Source: Saccharopolyspora endophytica (GTDB lineage: Bacteria > Actinomycetota > Actinomycetes > Mycobacteriales > Pseudonocardiaceae). From it: a stretch of DNA of 64,000 bases. The DNA lies in the NCBI RefSeq assembly GCF_018070075.1, contig NZ_JAGPXE010000012.1, forward strand, positions 62,001 to 126,000. The letters run 5' to 3'. The notes beneath the pieces were generated by a model that was not told the origin of the DNA, searched no databases, and saw nothing but the letters and a program-made list of their open reading frames with translations. The translations under genes and the position numbers were made by a program. This document shows positions 26,243-35,747 of the stretch, in pieces; the stretch's first letter is position 1; the number at the start of each line of letters is the position of its first letter.

Positions 26243-26286
26243 GACACTTCCTCTCTCACGAACTGCGAACTCGCCACCGCGGAAGG

Positions 26287-26880
26287 TCAGCCCTCGACGA
26301 GCTGTGCCAGCGCGGGCAGCTGGGTCTCATCCTCCAGCGCCGAACCGACCGCGACCACGTCGGCTCCGGCCCGCAGGAACTCGGGAGCGTTGCGGGCGTT
26401 CATCCCGCCGGTGGCCACCACGCGCAGCGAGGGGAACGGGCCCTTCATCGCGCGGAACCAGCTGCTGCCCAGCTCCGCGGCGGGGAAGGCCTTCACCCAC
26501 GACAACCCGAGGCGCAGCGCCTGCTGGATCTCGCTGGGCGTGGCCACTCCGGGCACGTGCGGCAGGTCGAGTTCGGCGCTCAGCCGCACGATCTCGGGGT
26601 CCAGGCCGGGTGCGATGGTGAAGGCCGCGCCCAGGTCGCGGGCGGTGCGCAGCTGTTCGGGGGTGATGATCGTGCCCGCACCGACCGGGCGGCCGCGTTC
26701 GGCTCCGGCGCGCACGGCCGCCGCCAGGGAGGGCTCGGCCTTCGGCGTCTCGATCGGGACCTCGACGGCGTCGATGCCCAGGTCCCAGGCTCGTTCGGCC
26801 AGCTCCGCGGTCCGCTGCGGGTCCATGCCGCGCAGGATCGCCATCACCGGCTTGGCGAACAACTCCTCCAGGAAGGGCAC
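26287..26880 (-). CDS. KDPG/KHG aldolase
   Basis: A 197-residue class I aldolase of the Eda family. Motifs: AILRGMDPQRTAELAERAWD, EVPIETP, VGAGTIITPEQ, and the Schiff-base lysine in SWVKAFPAAELG. It splits 2-keto-3-deoxy-6-phosphogluconate (or the galactonate form) into pyruvate and glyceraldehyde 3-phosphate. The GTG start lies 3 bp after the kdgK stop, and its ribosome-binding GGGAG is inside the end of kdgK, indicating coupling. Confidence 0.9.
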   Translation of the reverse strand: MPFLEELFAKPVMAILRGMDPQRTAELAERAWDLGIDAVEVPIETPKAEPSLAAAVRAGAERGRPVGAGTIITPEQLRTARDLGAAFTIAPGLDPEIVRLSAELDLPHVPGVATPSEIQQALRLGLSWVKAFPAAELGSSWFRAMKGPFPSLRVVATGGMNARNAPEFLRAGADVVAVGSALEDETQLPALAQLVEG

Positions 26881-26883
26881 TTC

Positions 26884-27855
26884 TCACTCACTCCCGTCGA
26901 ATCGCAGTGCGCCCCACTGCTCTTCGTCGAGCGCCAGCCAGCGAGCGAGCGATTCGGCGCCGGGCGGTGCGGTGTGGTCCTCGGTGCTGCGCAGGCTGTG
27001 CGCGGCCAGCAGGTGCCCGCGGCGCAGGCAGCGCTCGTCGTCCTCGCCGCGCAGCACGCCGGAGAGGAACCCGGCCGCGAAGGCGTCACCGGCGCCGACC
27101 GGCTCGACGACCTCGACGGTCGGGGCGGGTACGACGGTGCGGCGCTCGCCGAGCGCGTAGGCGGCCTCGGCGCCGTCCTTGACCACGACGGTGACCGGCG
27201 AGTCGAGCAGTTCCCGCACGTCGTCGGCGGTTTTCACGCCCCACAGGGTGGCGGCTTCGTCGAGGCCGACGAACACGACGTCGGCGAGCTGGGCGAGCTC
27301 GGCGAGCACCGGGGCGGCCTGCCGGGCCGACCACAGCGCGGGCCGGTGGTTGACGTCGAAGGAGATGGGGGCGCGGCGAGGACGGGTCAGCAGCCGCCGG
27401 ATCAGCCGGTCGCAGCCCTCCGACAGCGCAGGGGTGATGCCGCTGATGTGCAGCACGCGGGCGTCGTCGATGACGTCGTCGGCGAGGAAGTCCTGGTCCA
27501 TCGTCGAGGCCGCCGAGCCCGCGCGGTAGTAGTGGACCCGGGTTCCGTCCGGCCCGGGGTCCTTGAAGTAGACGCCGGTCGGTGCCTCGGAACGCATCTC
27601 GACCAGGCCGGTGTCGACGCCCGCCGCGGCGAGGGAGGCGACCACGCGCCTCCCGAGCGGATCGTCGCCGAGGCGGCTGGCCCACCGCACGCGGTGTCCG
27701 AGGGCGGCCAGGTGAACGGCCACGTTGGACTCGGCGCCACCGGCGGAGAGCGTGAACGCGGGGGCTTCTTCGAGGGGGACCGGGGCTGCCGGCGCGACCA
27801 GCGACATGGTCTCGCCCAGGCACAACACCTCGGTCTCGTTGCCCGCCTGCGCCAC
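26884..27855 (-). CDS. 2-keto-3-deoxygluconate kinase (PfkB family)
   Basis: About 323 residues. PfkB features are LSAGGAESNVAVHLAALGH, the KDG-kinase-like YYRAGSAASTM block, and C-terminal VEPVGAGDAFAAGFLSGVLR with the catalytic Asp in GAGDAF. It phosphorylates KDG to KDPG for the aldolase that follows. I prefer the GTG at 27855 with AGGAGG four bases upstream; ATG at 27870 and a further in-frame start at 27918 are possible. A 15-bp palindrome lies upstream as a candidate operator. Confidence 0.87.
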   Translation of the reverse strand: MAQAGNETEVLCLGETMSLVAPAAPVPLEEAPAFTLSAGGAESNVAVHLAALGHRVRWASRLGDDPLGRRVVASLAAAGVDTGLVEMRSEAPTGVYFKDPGPDGTRVHYYRAGSAASTMDQDFLADDVIDDARVLHISGITPALSEGCDRLIRRLLTRPRRAPISFDVNHRPALWSARQAAPVLAELAQLADVVFVGLDEAATLWGVKTADDVRELLDSPVTVVVKDGAEAAYALGERRTVVPAPTVEVVEPVGAGDAFAAGFLSGVLRGEDDERCLRRGHLLAAHSLRSTEDHTAPPGAESLARWLALDEEQWGALRFDGSE

Positions 27856-27924
27856 GTTGCCTCCTGCCATCACCGGGACGGGCGACAGCTTAGCCAGACA
27901 CCGCTGCAGAATGCACACTCGCCA

Positions 27925-27939
27925 TTGCGCTTAGCGCAA
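27925..27939. promoter_or_regulatory. Perfect palindrome TTGCGC-TTA-GCGCAA upstream of the KDG operon
   Basis: A 6-3-6 perfect inverted repeat about 70 bp upstream of the kdgK start in the 190-bp divergent region shared with the PEBP gene. It resembles the half-site layout used by GntR/IclR-type sugar regulators, but no such regulator is in the window. Confidence 0.4.
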
Positions 27940-28045
27940 CAAAGCCGCTAGAACCGGCGAGCCGCACCGGCGTGGGTTCTCCTAGGCTGTGCCCGGTGAT
28001 CGACGACGATCACCCCATAGCCACCAGGAAAAGGAGGATGCTCGC

Positions 28046-28591
28046 ATGAGTCTGGAGCGCCCGATCGATCCTGATCCGTACTCGTTCCTGCCTTCGGTCC
28101 CCGCGTTCACCGTCACCTCCACCGATGTGGCCGACGGCCGGGCGATGCCGAAGGCGCATGCCTACGACGGCATGGGCGCGGACGGGCAGAACCTGTCGCC
28201 GCAGCTGAGCTGGTCGGGTTTCCCGGAGACCGCCAAGAGCTTCGTGGTCACCTGCTTCGACCCGGACGCACCGATCCCCGGCGGGTTCTGGCACTGGGTC
28301 CTCGTCGACGTTCCCGCCGACGTCACCGAGCTGGCCGCCGACGCGGGCAACCGCAGCGGTCAGAGCATCCCGGCGGGTTCGTTCCACGTCGCCAACGACA
28401 TGGGCGAGCGCGCCTTCGGCGGTGCCGCCCCGCCGCCCGGCGACCGGCCGCACCGCTACTACTTCGTGGTGCACGCGGTGGACACCGAGAAGCTCGGCGT
28501 GGACGAGAGCGCCTCGCCGGCGGTGGTCAGCTTCAACCTGGCCTTCCACACCGTCGGCCGAGCCGTCATCACCCCCACCTACCAGCACTGA
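28046..28591 (+). CDS. YbhB/YbcL family Raf-kinase-inhibitor-like (PEBP) protein
   Basis: A 181-residue bacterial PEBP. Typical blocks: GQNLSPQLSWSGFPETAKSF, TCFDPDAPIPGGFWHWVL and PPPGDRPHRYYFVVHAVD, with the conserved ligand-pocket Asp and His residues. Bacterial function is poorly defined. ATG at 28046 has AAGGAGG 8 bases upstream. It is followed by a strong hairpin. Confidence 0.92.
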   Translation: MSLERPIDPDPYSFLPSVPAFTVTSTDVADGRAMPKAHAYDGMGADGQNLSPQLSWSGFPETAKSFVVTCFDPDAPIPGGFWHWVLVDVPADVTELAADAGNRSGQSIPAGSFHVANDMGERAFGGAAPPPGDRPHRYYFVVHAVDTEKLGVDESASPAVVSFNLAFHTVGRAVITPTYQH

Positions 28592-28601
28592 TCCCGCTTT
28601 C

Positions 28602-28639
28602 CGTCGTGCCTGCCCGGACCCCTCCGGGCGGGCACGACG
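28602..28639 (+). terminator. Long hairpin after the PEBP gene
   Basis: A 16-bp stem (28602-28617 with 28624-28639) with a single G-U pair and a 6-base loop, 10 bases past the stop codon. There is no U-run, but the stability suggests transcription termination. Confidence 0.6.
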
Positions 28640-28711
28640 TCCTCATCACCCGAAAGAGATGTATCTGTTCGGGGTGTTCGCGCCTCTTTCTTCATGAGGG
28701 AGGTGCGAGAG

Positions 28712-29701
28712 ATGAGTCTGCTGCCGGGTTCCACCGCCGCGGTGATCGCGACCGGGGTCGCCGCGCTGCTGCTGCCGTCGTTCGTCGCCGGTCGCTACCG
28801 CCGGCACGGCGAGCTGCGCGCGGGCACGGCCGTGCTGCGCTTCGCGACGCTGCTCTACGCGATCGCGCTGGCTTGTTACGTCCTGCCGCCCACCGGCACC
28901 TCGTGCTTCCCCGCGCAGCTGCGCCCGCTGTCGGCGCTGACCAGCGCCGTCGGGGTCGAGCAGTTCGCCTGCAACGTCGCGCTGTTCGTCCCGCTGGGCG
29001 CGCTCCTGCGCCGGGCCCCACCGGTGGCGGCGCTGGCGGGTGCGGGCGTGTCGGCGTTCGTCGAGGTCACGCAGCTGACCGGGCTGTGGTTCCGGTTCCC
29101 GTGCCCCTACCGCGTGTTCGACGTCGATGACGTCATCGCCAACACCACCGGAGCCGTGCTCGGGAGCCTGCTGGTCCCGCTGCTGAACCGGATTCCTGCG
29201 GGCAGCGGGCGTCGGGCCACCGAGCCACGCCCGTTGACCGCGGGCCGTCGGTTGCTGGGGATGTGCTGCGACGGCCTGCTGCTGTGGTGGCTGGGCGTCG
29301 CCTGCGTCCACCTGACCGGCTTCGCCCTGCGCTGGGCGGGCCTCCCGCCCTCGACGGCGTTGCAGGTGAGCGCGGCGTGGCTCGCACCGGCGCTGATACT
29401 GCTGGTGGCCGCCCTGAGCTGGGACGGCACGCCCGGTCAGCGGCTGGTCCTGCTGCGGGCGCACTCCCCCGGCGGGCGAGCCGCCGTGCTGCGCTGGACG
29501 CTGGGCACCGGGGGCCTGGCGCTGCTGCAAGGCGCCTGCGAACTGGCGAGGGGCGCGCCGAGCGCGGTGCTCGGCCTGCTGTGGTGCGCCGCGCACGCGA
29601 TCGGTGTGATCTGGGACCGAGATCGGCGTGGAATCACCGGGCGCCTCGCCGGGTTGGAACTGACCGACGTCCGCGGACCGGCGACGGCCCGCACCCAGTG
29701 A
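28712..29701 (+). CDS. VanZ family membrane protein with RDD-like C-terminal half
   Basis: About 329 residues. The N-terminal part has VanZ-like segments: NVALFVPLGALLRRAPPV, SAFVEVTQLTGLWFRFPCPY and RVFDVDDVIANTTGAVLGSL. After a linker, four further hydrophobic segments with WDGTPGQRLVLLRAHSP resemble an RDD-type domain. VanZ domains are linked to glycopeptide tolerance in some species; that is not shown here. ATG start with GGGAGGTG upstream; the stop lies 14 bp before mycothione reductase. Confidence 0.85.
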   Translation: MSLLPGSTAAVIATGVAALLLPSFVAGRYRRHGELRAGTAVLRFATLLYAIALACYVLPPTGTSCFPAQLRPLSALTSAVGVEQFACNVALFVPLGALLRRAPPVAALAGAGVSAFVEVTQLTGLWFRFPCPYRVFDVDDVIANTTGAVLGSLLVPLLNRIPAGSGRRATEPRPLTAGRRLLGMCCDGLLLWWLGVACVHLTGFALRWAGLPPSTALQVSAAWLAPALILLVAALSWDGTPGQRLVLLRAHSPGGRAAVLRWTLGTGGLALLQGACELARGAPSAVLGLLWCAAHAIGVIWDRDRRGITGRLAGLELTDVRGPATARTQ

Positions 29702-29715
29702 GGCAGGATGGAACC

Positions 29716-31113
29716 GTGCGGCACTTCGATCTAGTTATCATCGGCTCCGGCTCCGGCAACTCGATCCTCGACGACCGGTTCGCCGACTGGAACGTGGCCA
29801 TCGTCGAGAAGGGCATCGGCCCCAACGACGCCTACGGCGGCACCTGCCTCAACGTCGGCTGCATCCCGACGAAGATGTTCGTGCACACCGCCGACGTCGC
29901 GGACGCCCCCGAGGCCGGTGCCGGGCTCGGTGTCGACCTCGAGCGCCACGGCGTGCGCTGGCGGGAGGTCCGGGACCGCATCTTCGGCCGCATCGACCCG
30001 ATCTCCGAAGGCGGCCGCCGCTACCGGGCCGAGGGCTCGCCCAACGTCACCCTGCTGACGGGCGAGGCCGCGTTCACCGACGTCAAGCAGCTGACCGTCC
30101 AGACCGCGGACGGCCCCCAGACGATCACCGCCGACCGCTTCGTGGTCGCCGCCGGTGGCCGGCCGGTCATCCCCGAGATCCCCGGCCTGGACCAGGTCGA
30201 GGTGCACACCAGCGACACCGTGATGCGCCTGGACGAGCTCCCCCGCCGGATGATCATCATGGGCACCGGGTTCATCGGCGCCGAGTTCGCCCACGTCTTC
30301 AGCTCGCTGGGCGTCGAGGTCACCATGATCGGGCGCTCGGGCAAGGTGCTGCGCGCCGAGGACGCCGACGTGGCCGCCCGGTTCACCGAGATCGCCGCCC
30401 GGCGCTGGGACCTGCGGCTCAACCGCAAGGTCGTCTCCGCCGAGAAGACCGGCGACGCGATTCGGCTGAACCTGGAGGGCCCGGACGGCGCGGAGTCCGT
30501 CGAGGCCGAGAAGCTGCTGGTCGCGGTGGGGCGCACCCCCAACGCCGACCTGATCGACGCGGCGACCGGCGGGCTGGAGCTCACCGACGAGGGCAAGATC
30601 GCGGTCGACGACACCCAGCGCGCCTCGGTCGAGGGCGTGTGGGCGCTCGGCGACATCAGCTCCGACCACGAGCTCAAGCACGTCGCCAACCACGAGACCC
30701 GCGTCGTGCAGCACAACATCCTGCACCCCGAGGACCCGATCTCCTCCGACCACCGCTTCGTGCCGCACGCGGTGTTCTCCGGTCCGCAGATCGCCGCGGT
30801 CGGCCTCACCGAGCAGCAGGCCCAGCAGCGGGGCGTCGAGTACGTCACCTCCACCCAGGACTACGCGGGCATCGCCTACGGCTGGGCGATGGAGGACACC
30901 ACCGGTTTCGCCAAGCTGCTGGCCGACCCGAACACGGGATTGCTGATCGGCGCGCACATCATCGGCCCGCAGGCGCCGACGCTGCTGCAACCGATCATCC
31001 AGGCCATGCACTTCGGCCTGGACGCGCGCAGCATGGCCCGCGGCCAGTACTGGATCCACCCGGCGATGCCGGAACTGCTGGAGAACGCGCTGCTCAACCT
31101 GCCGCTCAACTGA
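29716..31113 (+). CDS. mtr: Mycothione reductase
   Basis: A 465-residue FAD disulfide reductase. FAD motif VIIGSGSGNSILD, redox pair GGTCLNVGCIPTK (Cys44 and Cys49), NAD(P)H motif IMGTGFIGAEFAHVFSSLG, and C-terminal catalytic His in WIHPAMPELLE. Overall similarity to MtbMtr features (IIGSGSGNSI, short N terminus) separates it from glutathione and lipoamide enzymes. It reduces mycothiol disulfide with NADPH. GTG at 29716 is the start. It marks the organism as mycothiol-producing. Confidence 0.92.
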   Translation: MRHFDLVIIGSGSGNSILDDRFADWNVAIVEKGIGPNDAYGGTCLNVGCIPTKMFVHTADVADAPEAGAGLGVDLERHGVRWREVRDRIFGRIDPISEGGRRYRAEGSPNVTLLTGEAAFTDVKQLTVQTADGPQTITADRFVVAAGGRPVIPEIPGLDQVEVHTSDTVMRLDELPRRMIIMGTGFIGAEFAHVFSSLGVEVTMIGRSGKVLRAEDADVAARFTEIAARRWDLRLNRKVVSAEKTGDAIRLNLEGPDGAESVEAEKLLVAVGRTPNADLIDAATGGLELTDEGKIAVDDTQRASVEGVWALGDISSDHELKHVANHETRVVQHNILHPEDPISSDHRFVPHAVFSGPQIAAVGLTEQQAQQRGVEYVTSTQDYAGIAYGWAMEDTTGFAKLLADPNTGLLIGAHIIGPQAPTLLQPIIQAMHFGLDARSMARGQYWIHPAMPELLENALLNLPLN

Positions 31114-31837
31114 TCCGGCGCACGTCCAACGGCGTTTCGACCGCGGTCCCGTCGGGGCCGCGGTCGACGCGGTAGGCCCCGGCGCGGCGCCGCTCGGAGA
31201 GCGCTTCGACGAGTTCGGTGCCCCGGTAGAGCAGCCCGGCGCCGTCGTCGGTCGCGTAACCCGCAGGCAGCGTCCCGTCCGCGATCAGGCGCTGGAAGAG
31301 CGGACGCCGCCGGGGTTCGCTGTCGTAGTGCACGCCGTTGGAGTGCGGCAGCAGGCCGAGGCCGTTGGTGACGGGCCGCAGCTCGGGCCCGAACGAGTCG
31401 GTGGTGCCGCCCGAGTGCCAGCAGATCGACCCGGCCGACACACCGGTGAGCACGACCCCCGCCTGCCACGCCTCGCGGAAGATCTCGTCGAGGCCGTGCA
31501 GCCGCCACATCGCCAGCAACCCGGCGACGCTGCCACCCCACACCCACACGACGTCCCTGCTGAGCAGGTGCTCACGCACGTCGTCGAGGTTCGGCATGGG
31601 GAACAGCGCCAGGTGGCTGGGCTGCCAGCCCTCGGCGACGGCGTTGGCGTAGAAGGTGCCGATTAGCCCGGAGTCGTCGCCGACCGCGGTGGCCAGGAGG
31701 CACACGCGCGGCGCGCGGCCGGTGGTCCCGGCGAGGTCGACGGCGTGCCGGGTCAGCGCGCCGATCCCCCACGGCAGGCGATCGGATGAGCTGATCCCGC
31801 CACTGGTGGCGAGGATCGTCGGAGCGTCAGCGGGCAT
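31106..31837 (-). CDS. Peptidase E-like protein (S51 family)
   Basis: A 243-residue dipeptidase E/cyanophycinase-fold protein with the nucleophile Ser134 in LTGVSAGSICW, preceded by VWVWGGSVAGLLAMW and followed by HSGGTTDSFGPELRPV. Family members cleave N-terminal Asp dipeptides. Its 3' end overlaps mtr by 8 bp, tail to tail. ATG start at 31837. Confidence 0.88.
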   Translation of the reverse strand: MPADAPTILATSGGISSSDRLPWGIGALTRHAVDLAGTTGRAPRVCLLATAVGDDSGLIGTFYANAVAEGWQPSHLALFPMPNLDDVREHLLSRDVVWVWGGSVAGLLAMWRLHGLDEIFREAWQAGVVLTGVSAGSICWHSGGTTDSFGPELRPVTNGLGLLPHSNGVHYDSEPRRRPLFQRLIADGTLPAGYATDDGAGLLYRGTELVEALSERRRAGAYRVDRGPDGTAVETPLDVRRIS

Positions 31838-31882
31838 GCCCGGAGGCTATCCAGCGCACGCCCGGGAGACCTGCGGTTGCGC

Positions 31883-32143
31883 TCACGCGCCGACGGATGT
31901 CCCCGGATCGGCCCAGTAGTCGGTGCCCATGTCGAAGGTGCCGTCGACGGCGGGCGCGGCCCAGGACGCGGCGACCACTCCGGCGGCGAAGCCCCCGCGA
32001 CGCTGCGCGGGGACCGAGGTCGGTTCGAGCGACACCGCCGGGGCGCCGAAACGGGTGATCACGATGTGCTCGCCGGCTTCGGCGCGGTCGAGCAGCTCGG
32101 TCAGCCGCTCGCGGGCTTCGTCCACGGAAAACTCAACAGCCAT
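31883..32143 (-). CDS. Phd/YefM family antitoxin (no adjacent toxin)
   Basis: An 86-residue protein whose N-terminal half is a clear Phd/YefM fold: VEFSVDEARERLTELLDRAE, then GEHIVITRFGAPAVSLEP. The C-terminal half contains Trp and Pro/Gly and would be the toxin-binding region. No RelE, Doc or PIN gene follows: the next gene downstream is peptidase E. The nearest lone toxin-like gene is the PIN protein at 37989. ATG at 32143. Confidence 0.78.
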   Translation of the reverse strand: MAVEFSVDEARERLTELLDRAEAGEHIVITRFGAPAVSLEPTSVPAQRRGGFAAGVVAASWAAPAVDGTFDMGTDYWADPGTSVGA

Positions 32144-32265
32144 GCCCACAAGTTACCTGCATCACGCCGTTCGTGAGACCAAATCGGGTAGTCGATTGGG
32201 CAGATCTACCTACATCCCACCCCGGCAGGAGTCCCTTTTGTCACGATGAGTCGGGAAACGGGTCG

Positions 32266-33786
32266 TCAGCTCAGCCCGGCGGTCAAGCGCGGCAGACCCG
32301 TCGGAGCGCCGCCGTCGAGGAGCCGGCGCAGCGCGTCGGTGTCGAGGTGCTCGGTCACGAGGTCGCCGAGCAGGTCCAGCTGCGCGTCGCGGATGTTGGC
32401 GAACACCGTGTCCTCGGCGGCGCGGAAACCGTCCCGGCCGGCCAGACCCGCGGCCCAGCCGAGGAACGCGCGCCGGAAGTCGTCGTTCTCGAACAACCCG
32501 TGCCAGTGCGTGCCCAGCACCGACCCCGCAACGCCGCCTTCCGCTTCACCGTCGGGAAGCGTGATCAGCGGCGGCAGGTCACCTCGGCGGACCTCGACGC
32601 CGTGGTGGATCTCGTAGCCCGCGACGGCTTCGCCGAACGCCTCACCACGCGGCCTGGCCAGCGTCTTCTCACGAGCGAAGTCGATCTCCAGGTCGAGCAA
32701 CCCGAGCCCGTCGACCACCCCGGATCCGGATTCGACCTCGTCGTGGATGCGCCTGGTCAGCATCTGGAACCCGCCGCAGATCCCGGCCACCGGAAGCCCC
32801 GCTCGCGCGTGATCGCGGATCGCCTCGGCCAGGCCGCTCTCGCACAGCCACGCCAGGTCGGCCACCGTGGACTTCGAGCCGGGCAGCACCACCAGGTCGG
32901 CGTCGGAGAGCCGCGAGGGCTCGGTCACGAACCGCACGGCCACGCCGGGTTCGGCGGCCAGCGCCTCGACGTCGGTGGCGTTGGAGATCCGGGGCAGCCG
33001 GGGCACGGCCACCCGCAACCACTGCCCACCTCGCGGCGGCGCGGGCCGGCCGACGACGCCGTCGGCGACGTAGGACAGCGAGTCCTCGGCGTCGAGCCAC
33101 AGGTCCTCGGCCCACGGGAGCACCCCGTGCACGGGCCTGCCGGTCAACTCCCGCAGCTGGTCGAGACCCGGTCGCAGCAGCTCGGGATCACCCCGGAACT
33201 TGTTGATCACGAACCCGGCGACCAGCGCCTGATCGGCGGCGTCCAGCAGCGACAGGGTGCCGAAGAGCTGCGCGAACACCCCTCCCCGGTCGATGTCGCC
33301 GACCACGACGACCGGCAGCTTCGCGGCCTGCGCGAGCCCCATGTTGGCGATGTCGCTGGCCCGCAGGTTGATCTCCGCGGGCGATCCGGCGCCCTCGCAC
33401 ACGACGTAGTCGTGGTCGCGCCGCAGATCGTCCAAAGTGGACGCGACGGTGTCGAGCAGCGCCGCCTTGCGCTCGCGGTAGGACAACGCGGTCACCTCAC
33501 CGGCGACGCGTCCGAGCACCACGACCTGCGACTGCCGGTCGCTGCCGGGCTTGAGCAGCACGGGGTTGAACCGCACGGACGGCTCGACACCGCACGCCGC
33601 CGCCTGCACCGCCTGCGCCCTCCCGATCTCACCGCCGTCGGGCGTGACCACCGAGTTGTTCGACATGTTCTGCGCCTTGAACGGCGCCACCCGCGCCCCC
33701 GACCGCGCCAACCACCGGCAGATCCCAGCGGTCACCACGCTCTTCCCCGCATCCGACGTCGTCCCAGCGATCAGCAGCGCATTCAC
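32266..33786 (-). CDS. cobQ: Cobyric acid synthase
   Basis: A 506-residue CobQ/CbiP. P-loop GTTSDAGKS near residue 8, [21 protein letters not shown]-type Walker B equivalent [14 protein letters not shown], glutaminase nucleophile in [10 protein letters not shown] and terminal [10 protein letters not shown]. It amidates the b, d, e and g carboxylates of adenosyl-cobyrinic acid diamide. GTG start. It stands alone, divergent from the YbaB cassette, 8 kb from cobN. Confidence 0.95.
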   Translation of the reverse strand: MNALLIAGTTSDAGKSVVTAGICRWLARSGARVAPFKAQNMSNNSVVTPDGGEIGRAQAVQAAACGVEPSVRFNPVLLKPGSDRQSQVVVLGRVAGEVTALSYRERKAALLDTVASTLDDLRRDHDYVVCEGAGSPAEINLRASDIANMGLAQAAKLPVVVVGDIDRGGVFAQLFGTLSLLDAADQALVAGFVINKFRGDPELLRPGLDQLRELTGRPVHGVLPWAEDLWLDAEDSLSYVADGVVGRPAPPRGGQWLRVAVPRLPRISNATDVEALAAEPGVAVRFVTEPSRLSDADLVVLPGSKSTVADLAWLCESGLAEAIRDHARAGLPVAGICGGFQMLTRRIHDEVESGSGVVDGLGLLDLEIDFAREKTLARPRGEAFGEAVAGYEIHHGVEVRRGDLPPLITLPDGEAEGGVAGSVLGTHWHGLFENDDFRRAFLGWAAGLAGRDGFRAAEDTVFANIRDAQLDLLGDLVTEHLDTDALRRLLDGGAPTGLPRLTAGLS

Positions 33787-33902
33787 ACCCCGTTCCTACC
33801 CCATGCCCCAGCTGTGGGAACCGACACCCGAAACCCGGACATGGAACGAACCTCCTCAACTACGCTCCCGACTGGCCCGACCACCGAGACCAACGGACTC
33901 CG

Positions 33903-34346
33903 ATGACGACACCTGACGACTGGCTGAGCGACTACAACGCCAAGCTGCAGAAGATCAAAGCCGACACCGACCGCGCGCAGGAAGAGCTCACGCAGGTCGG
34001 CGCCTCCGCGAGCTCCCCGGACGGGCAGATCACGGTGCGGGTCAACAGCAGCGGCGTCCTGGAGGACATCCGCTTCGGCAACGGCTTCCAGCACCCGAAA
34101 CCAGATCAGGTCGCGGCCGCGATCATGACCTGCGTCCGCGAAGCACAACGCCAGGCCGCAGGCCAGATGGTCGAGGTCATGCAGCAGTTCGTCGGCGACG
34201 GCGCGGCCCTCGACTTCGTCAAGAGCAACCTCCCGCACGGCTACAGCGGCGACGGCACCGACGAGGACCAGCAGCAGACGCCAGGTCGCCCGTCCACCCC
34301 GCCCGACGACGATGACGACTACTCCAACGGGAGCTTCCTGCGATGA
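33903..34346 (+). CDS. YbaB/EbfC family nucleoid-associated-like protein
   Basis: A 147-residue protein with a YbaB-like core: an N-terminal helix YNAKLQKIKADTDRAQEEL, a strand pair around QITVRVNSSGVLEDIRF, and a C-terminal helix AAAIMTCVREAQRQAAGQM. The tail is acidic and Pro/Gln-rich (DEDQQQT, PPDDDDDY). Such diverged YbaB proteins often precede EspC/WXG100-like genes in Pseudonocardiaceae. Its stop overlaps the next ATG (ATGA). Confidence 0.8.
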   Translation: MTTPDDWLSDYNAKLQKIKADTDRAQEELTQVGASASSPDGQITVRVNSSGVLEDIRFGNGFQHPKPDQVAAAIMTCVREAQRQAAGQMVEVMQQFVGDGAALDFVKSNLPHGYSGDGTDEDQQQTPGRPSTPPDDDDDYSNGSFLR

Positions 34347-34660
34347 GCGACGGCTTCCGGGCGGACGTCCCGGTCATCAAGCAGCACAGCAACCAGGTCC
34401 AAGGTTTCGCAGACCGCGTCAACACCGCCCACGGCGCAGCCGAAACCACCATGGACACCAACGCCTTCGGCATCTTCGGCCAGTTCATCGCCATGCAGTG
34501 CATCGCCCAGGGCGAGATGACCAAGTCCGTCATCGAATCCGGTGCCAAAGCCCTCGGCGAACTGAAGTCAGCCCTTGACGAGACGGCAGCGGAGTACCAG
34601 CGCACCGATGAGGAGTGCACGAGCATCATCGAGGGGGTCAAGGTTGAGTTCGGAAAGTGA
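34343..34660 (+). CDS. EspC-like type VII secretion target
   Basis: A 105-residue small helical protein matching the ESX-1 secretion-associated EspC/F-like family: FRADVPVIKQHSNQVQGFAD at the N terminus, central GIFGQFIAMQCIAQG, and a C-terminal helix ETAAEYQRTDEECTSIIEGV. No signal peptide. The Y-x3-D-like C-terminal segment YQRTD is consistent with a type VII secretion signal. ATG overlaps the upstream stop; the TTG start of the next gene lies inside its 3' end. Confidence 0.78.
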   Translation: MSDGFRADVPVIKQHSNQVQGFADRVNTAHGAAETTMDTNAFGIFGQFIAMQCIAQGEMTKSVIESGAKALGELKSALDETAAEYQRTDEECTSIIEGVKVEFGK

Positions 34661-35744
34661 CCTCGTCGTCACAGCCGACGAGTCAGAGGCCGACGCGAAG
34701 GAAAAGAACACCTTCAACGCGGCGAGTGGCGCCGGAGGCGTCGAGAACTTCATCGGCGCAAGTTTGGCGATCCAAAACAACGATTGGGACACCCTCGGCC
34801 TGAATGCGATCGGCCTAGGCGTTGATGCTGTAGGTCTCGCTACCAACCCGCTCGGCACGCTCGCGAGCTGGGGCGTCAGCTACCTGATGGAGCACGTCTC
34901 CTTCTTGAGGGAACCGTTCGACGCACTGATGGGCAACCCCGACGCAATCGGAGGCATGTCCAGTACCTGGGAAAACATTGGCAAAGAACTCAGAGCAGTC
35001 AGCCAGGACTACGCCAATGCAGTGAAGGGCACTACCGCCTGGGAAGGCAAAGCAGGCGACGCCTATCGAGCCCTCGGCGAGGACACCGCGAAGACAATCG
35101 AAGCGCTGGGTGAAGCGTGCAACGGTATGAAATCAGCCGTGGACGGAGCAGGCGCCGTCGTCGGTGCCGTGCGCGGAATCGTCCGCGACATGATCGCCGG
35201 AGCAGTTGGTGAGATCATTTCGATCGTGCTCAAGTGGGGTATCGCCGCTGTTGCCACTGCCGGTATCGCCGCTGGCGGCATGATCGCCGAGGCTGTCACG
35301 ACCGCGATCCGTTGGGGCAACAAGATCGCAGGTTGGATGGAGAAGCTTTCGAGCATCCTCAAGAAGCTGTGGGATTGCATGGACAAGCTCGGATCCGCGG
35401 GTAAGGCCGTCAAGGGAAAGATCGATGCCTTCTTCACAGGGCTTGCGAATCCCCCCGCGGCCAGCATTGCCAACACCAGCGCGCAGAAGGCTTTCGACAG
35501 TCAAGCGATCCAGAACACGGGCCGTGGCCTGGAGGGCAGCACGACCAGCGCCGCAAAGGATGCGTGGGCTGGCTTCAAGGCTGGCGGTGCTGAGTACAAA
35601 CCCTGGGCACAAGGTGATCTGTTCAAGTCACCCACAGTCGACCTAGGACCGCAGAGCGGCGCGAACAAGTTCGGTTATGAGGTCGCCAAAGGTGCTGCAG
35701 CCACCGATGACGGCAAAGACTCTGACCGGGAGGAAGCGAAGTAG
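34644..35744 (+). CDS. WXG100-like large helical protein, possible type VII effector
   Basis: About 366 residues from a TTG start with GAGGGGG 6 bases upstream; start and stop overlap with the EspC-like gene. A WxG-like turn occurs at Trp133-Glu-Gly135 (GTTAWEGKAGDAYRALGEDT) between long helices, followed by a hydrophobic stretch at about 175-225 (AGAVVGAVRGIVRDMIAGAV). Residues about 275-366 are unlike any domain I recognise and could be a secreted cargo. Codon choice looks less GC-extreme than in neighbouring genes. Toxin activity is not demonstrated. Confidence 0.65.
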   Translation: MSSESDLVVTADESEADAKEKNTFNAASGAGGVENFIGASLAIQNNDWDTLGLNAIGLGVDAVGLATNPLGTLASWGVSYLMEHVSFLREPFDALMGNPDAIGGMSSTWENIGKELRAVSQDYANAVKGTTAWEGKAGDAYRALGEDTAKTIEALGEACNGMKSAVDGAGAVVGAVRGIVRDMIAGAVGEIISIVLKWGIAAVATAGIAAGGMIAEAVTTAIRWGNKIAGWMEKLSSILKKLWDCMDKLGSAGKAVKGKIDAFFTGLANPPAASIANTSAQKAFDSQAIQNTGRGLEGSTTSAAKDAWAGFKAGGAEYKPWAQGDLFKSPTVDLGPQSGANKFGYEVAKGAAATDDGKDSDREEAK

Positions 35745-35747
35745 GCC

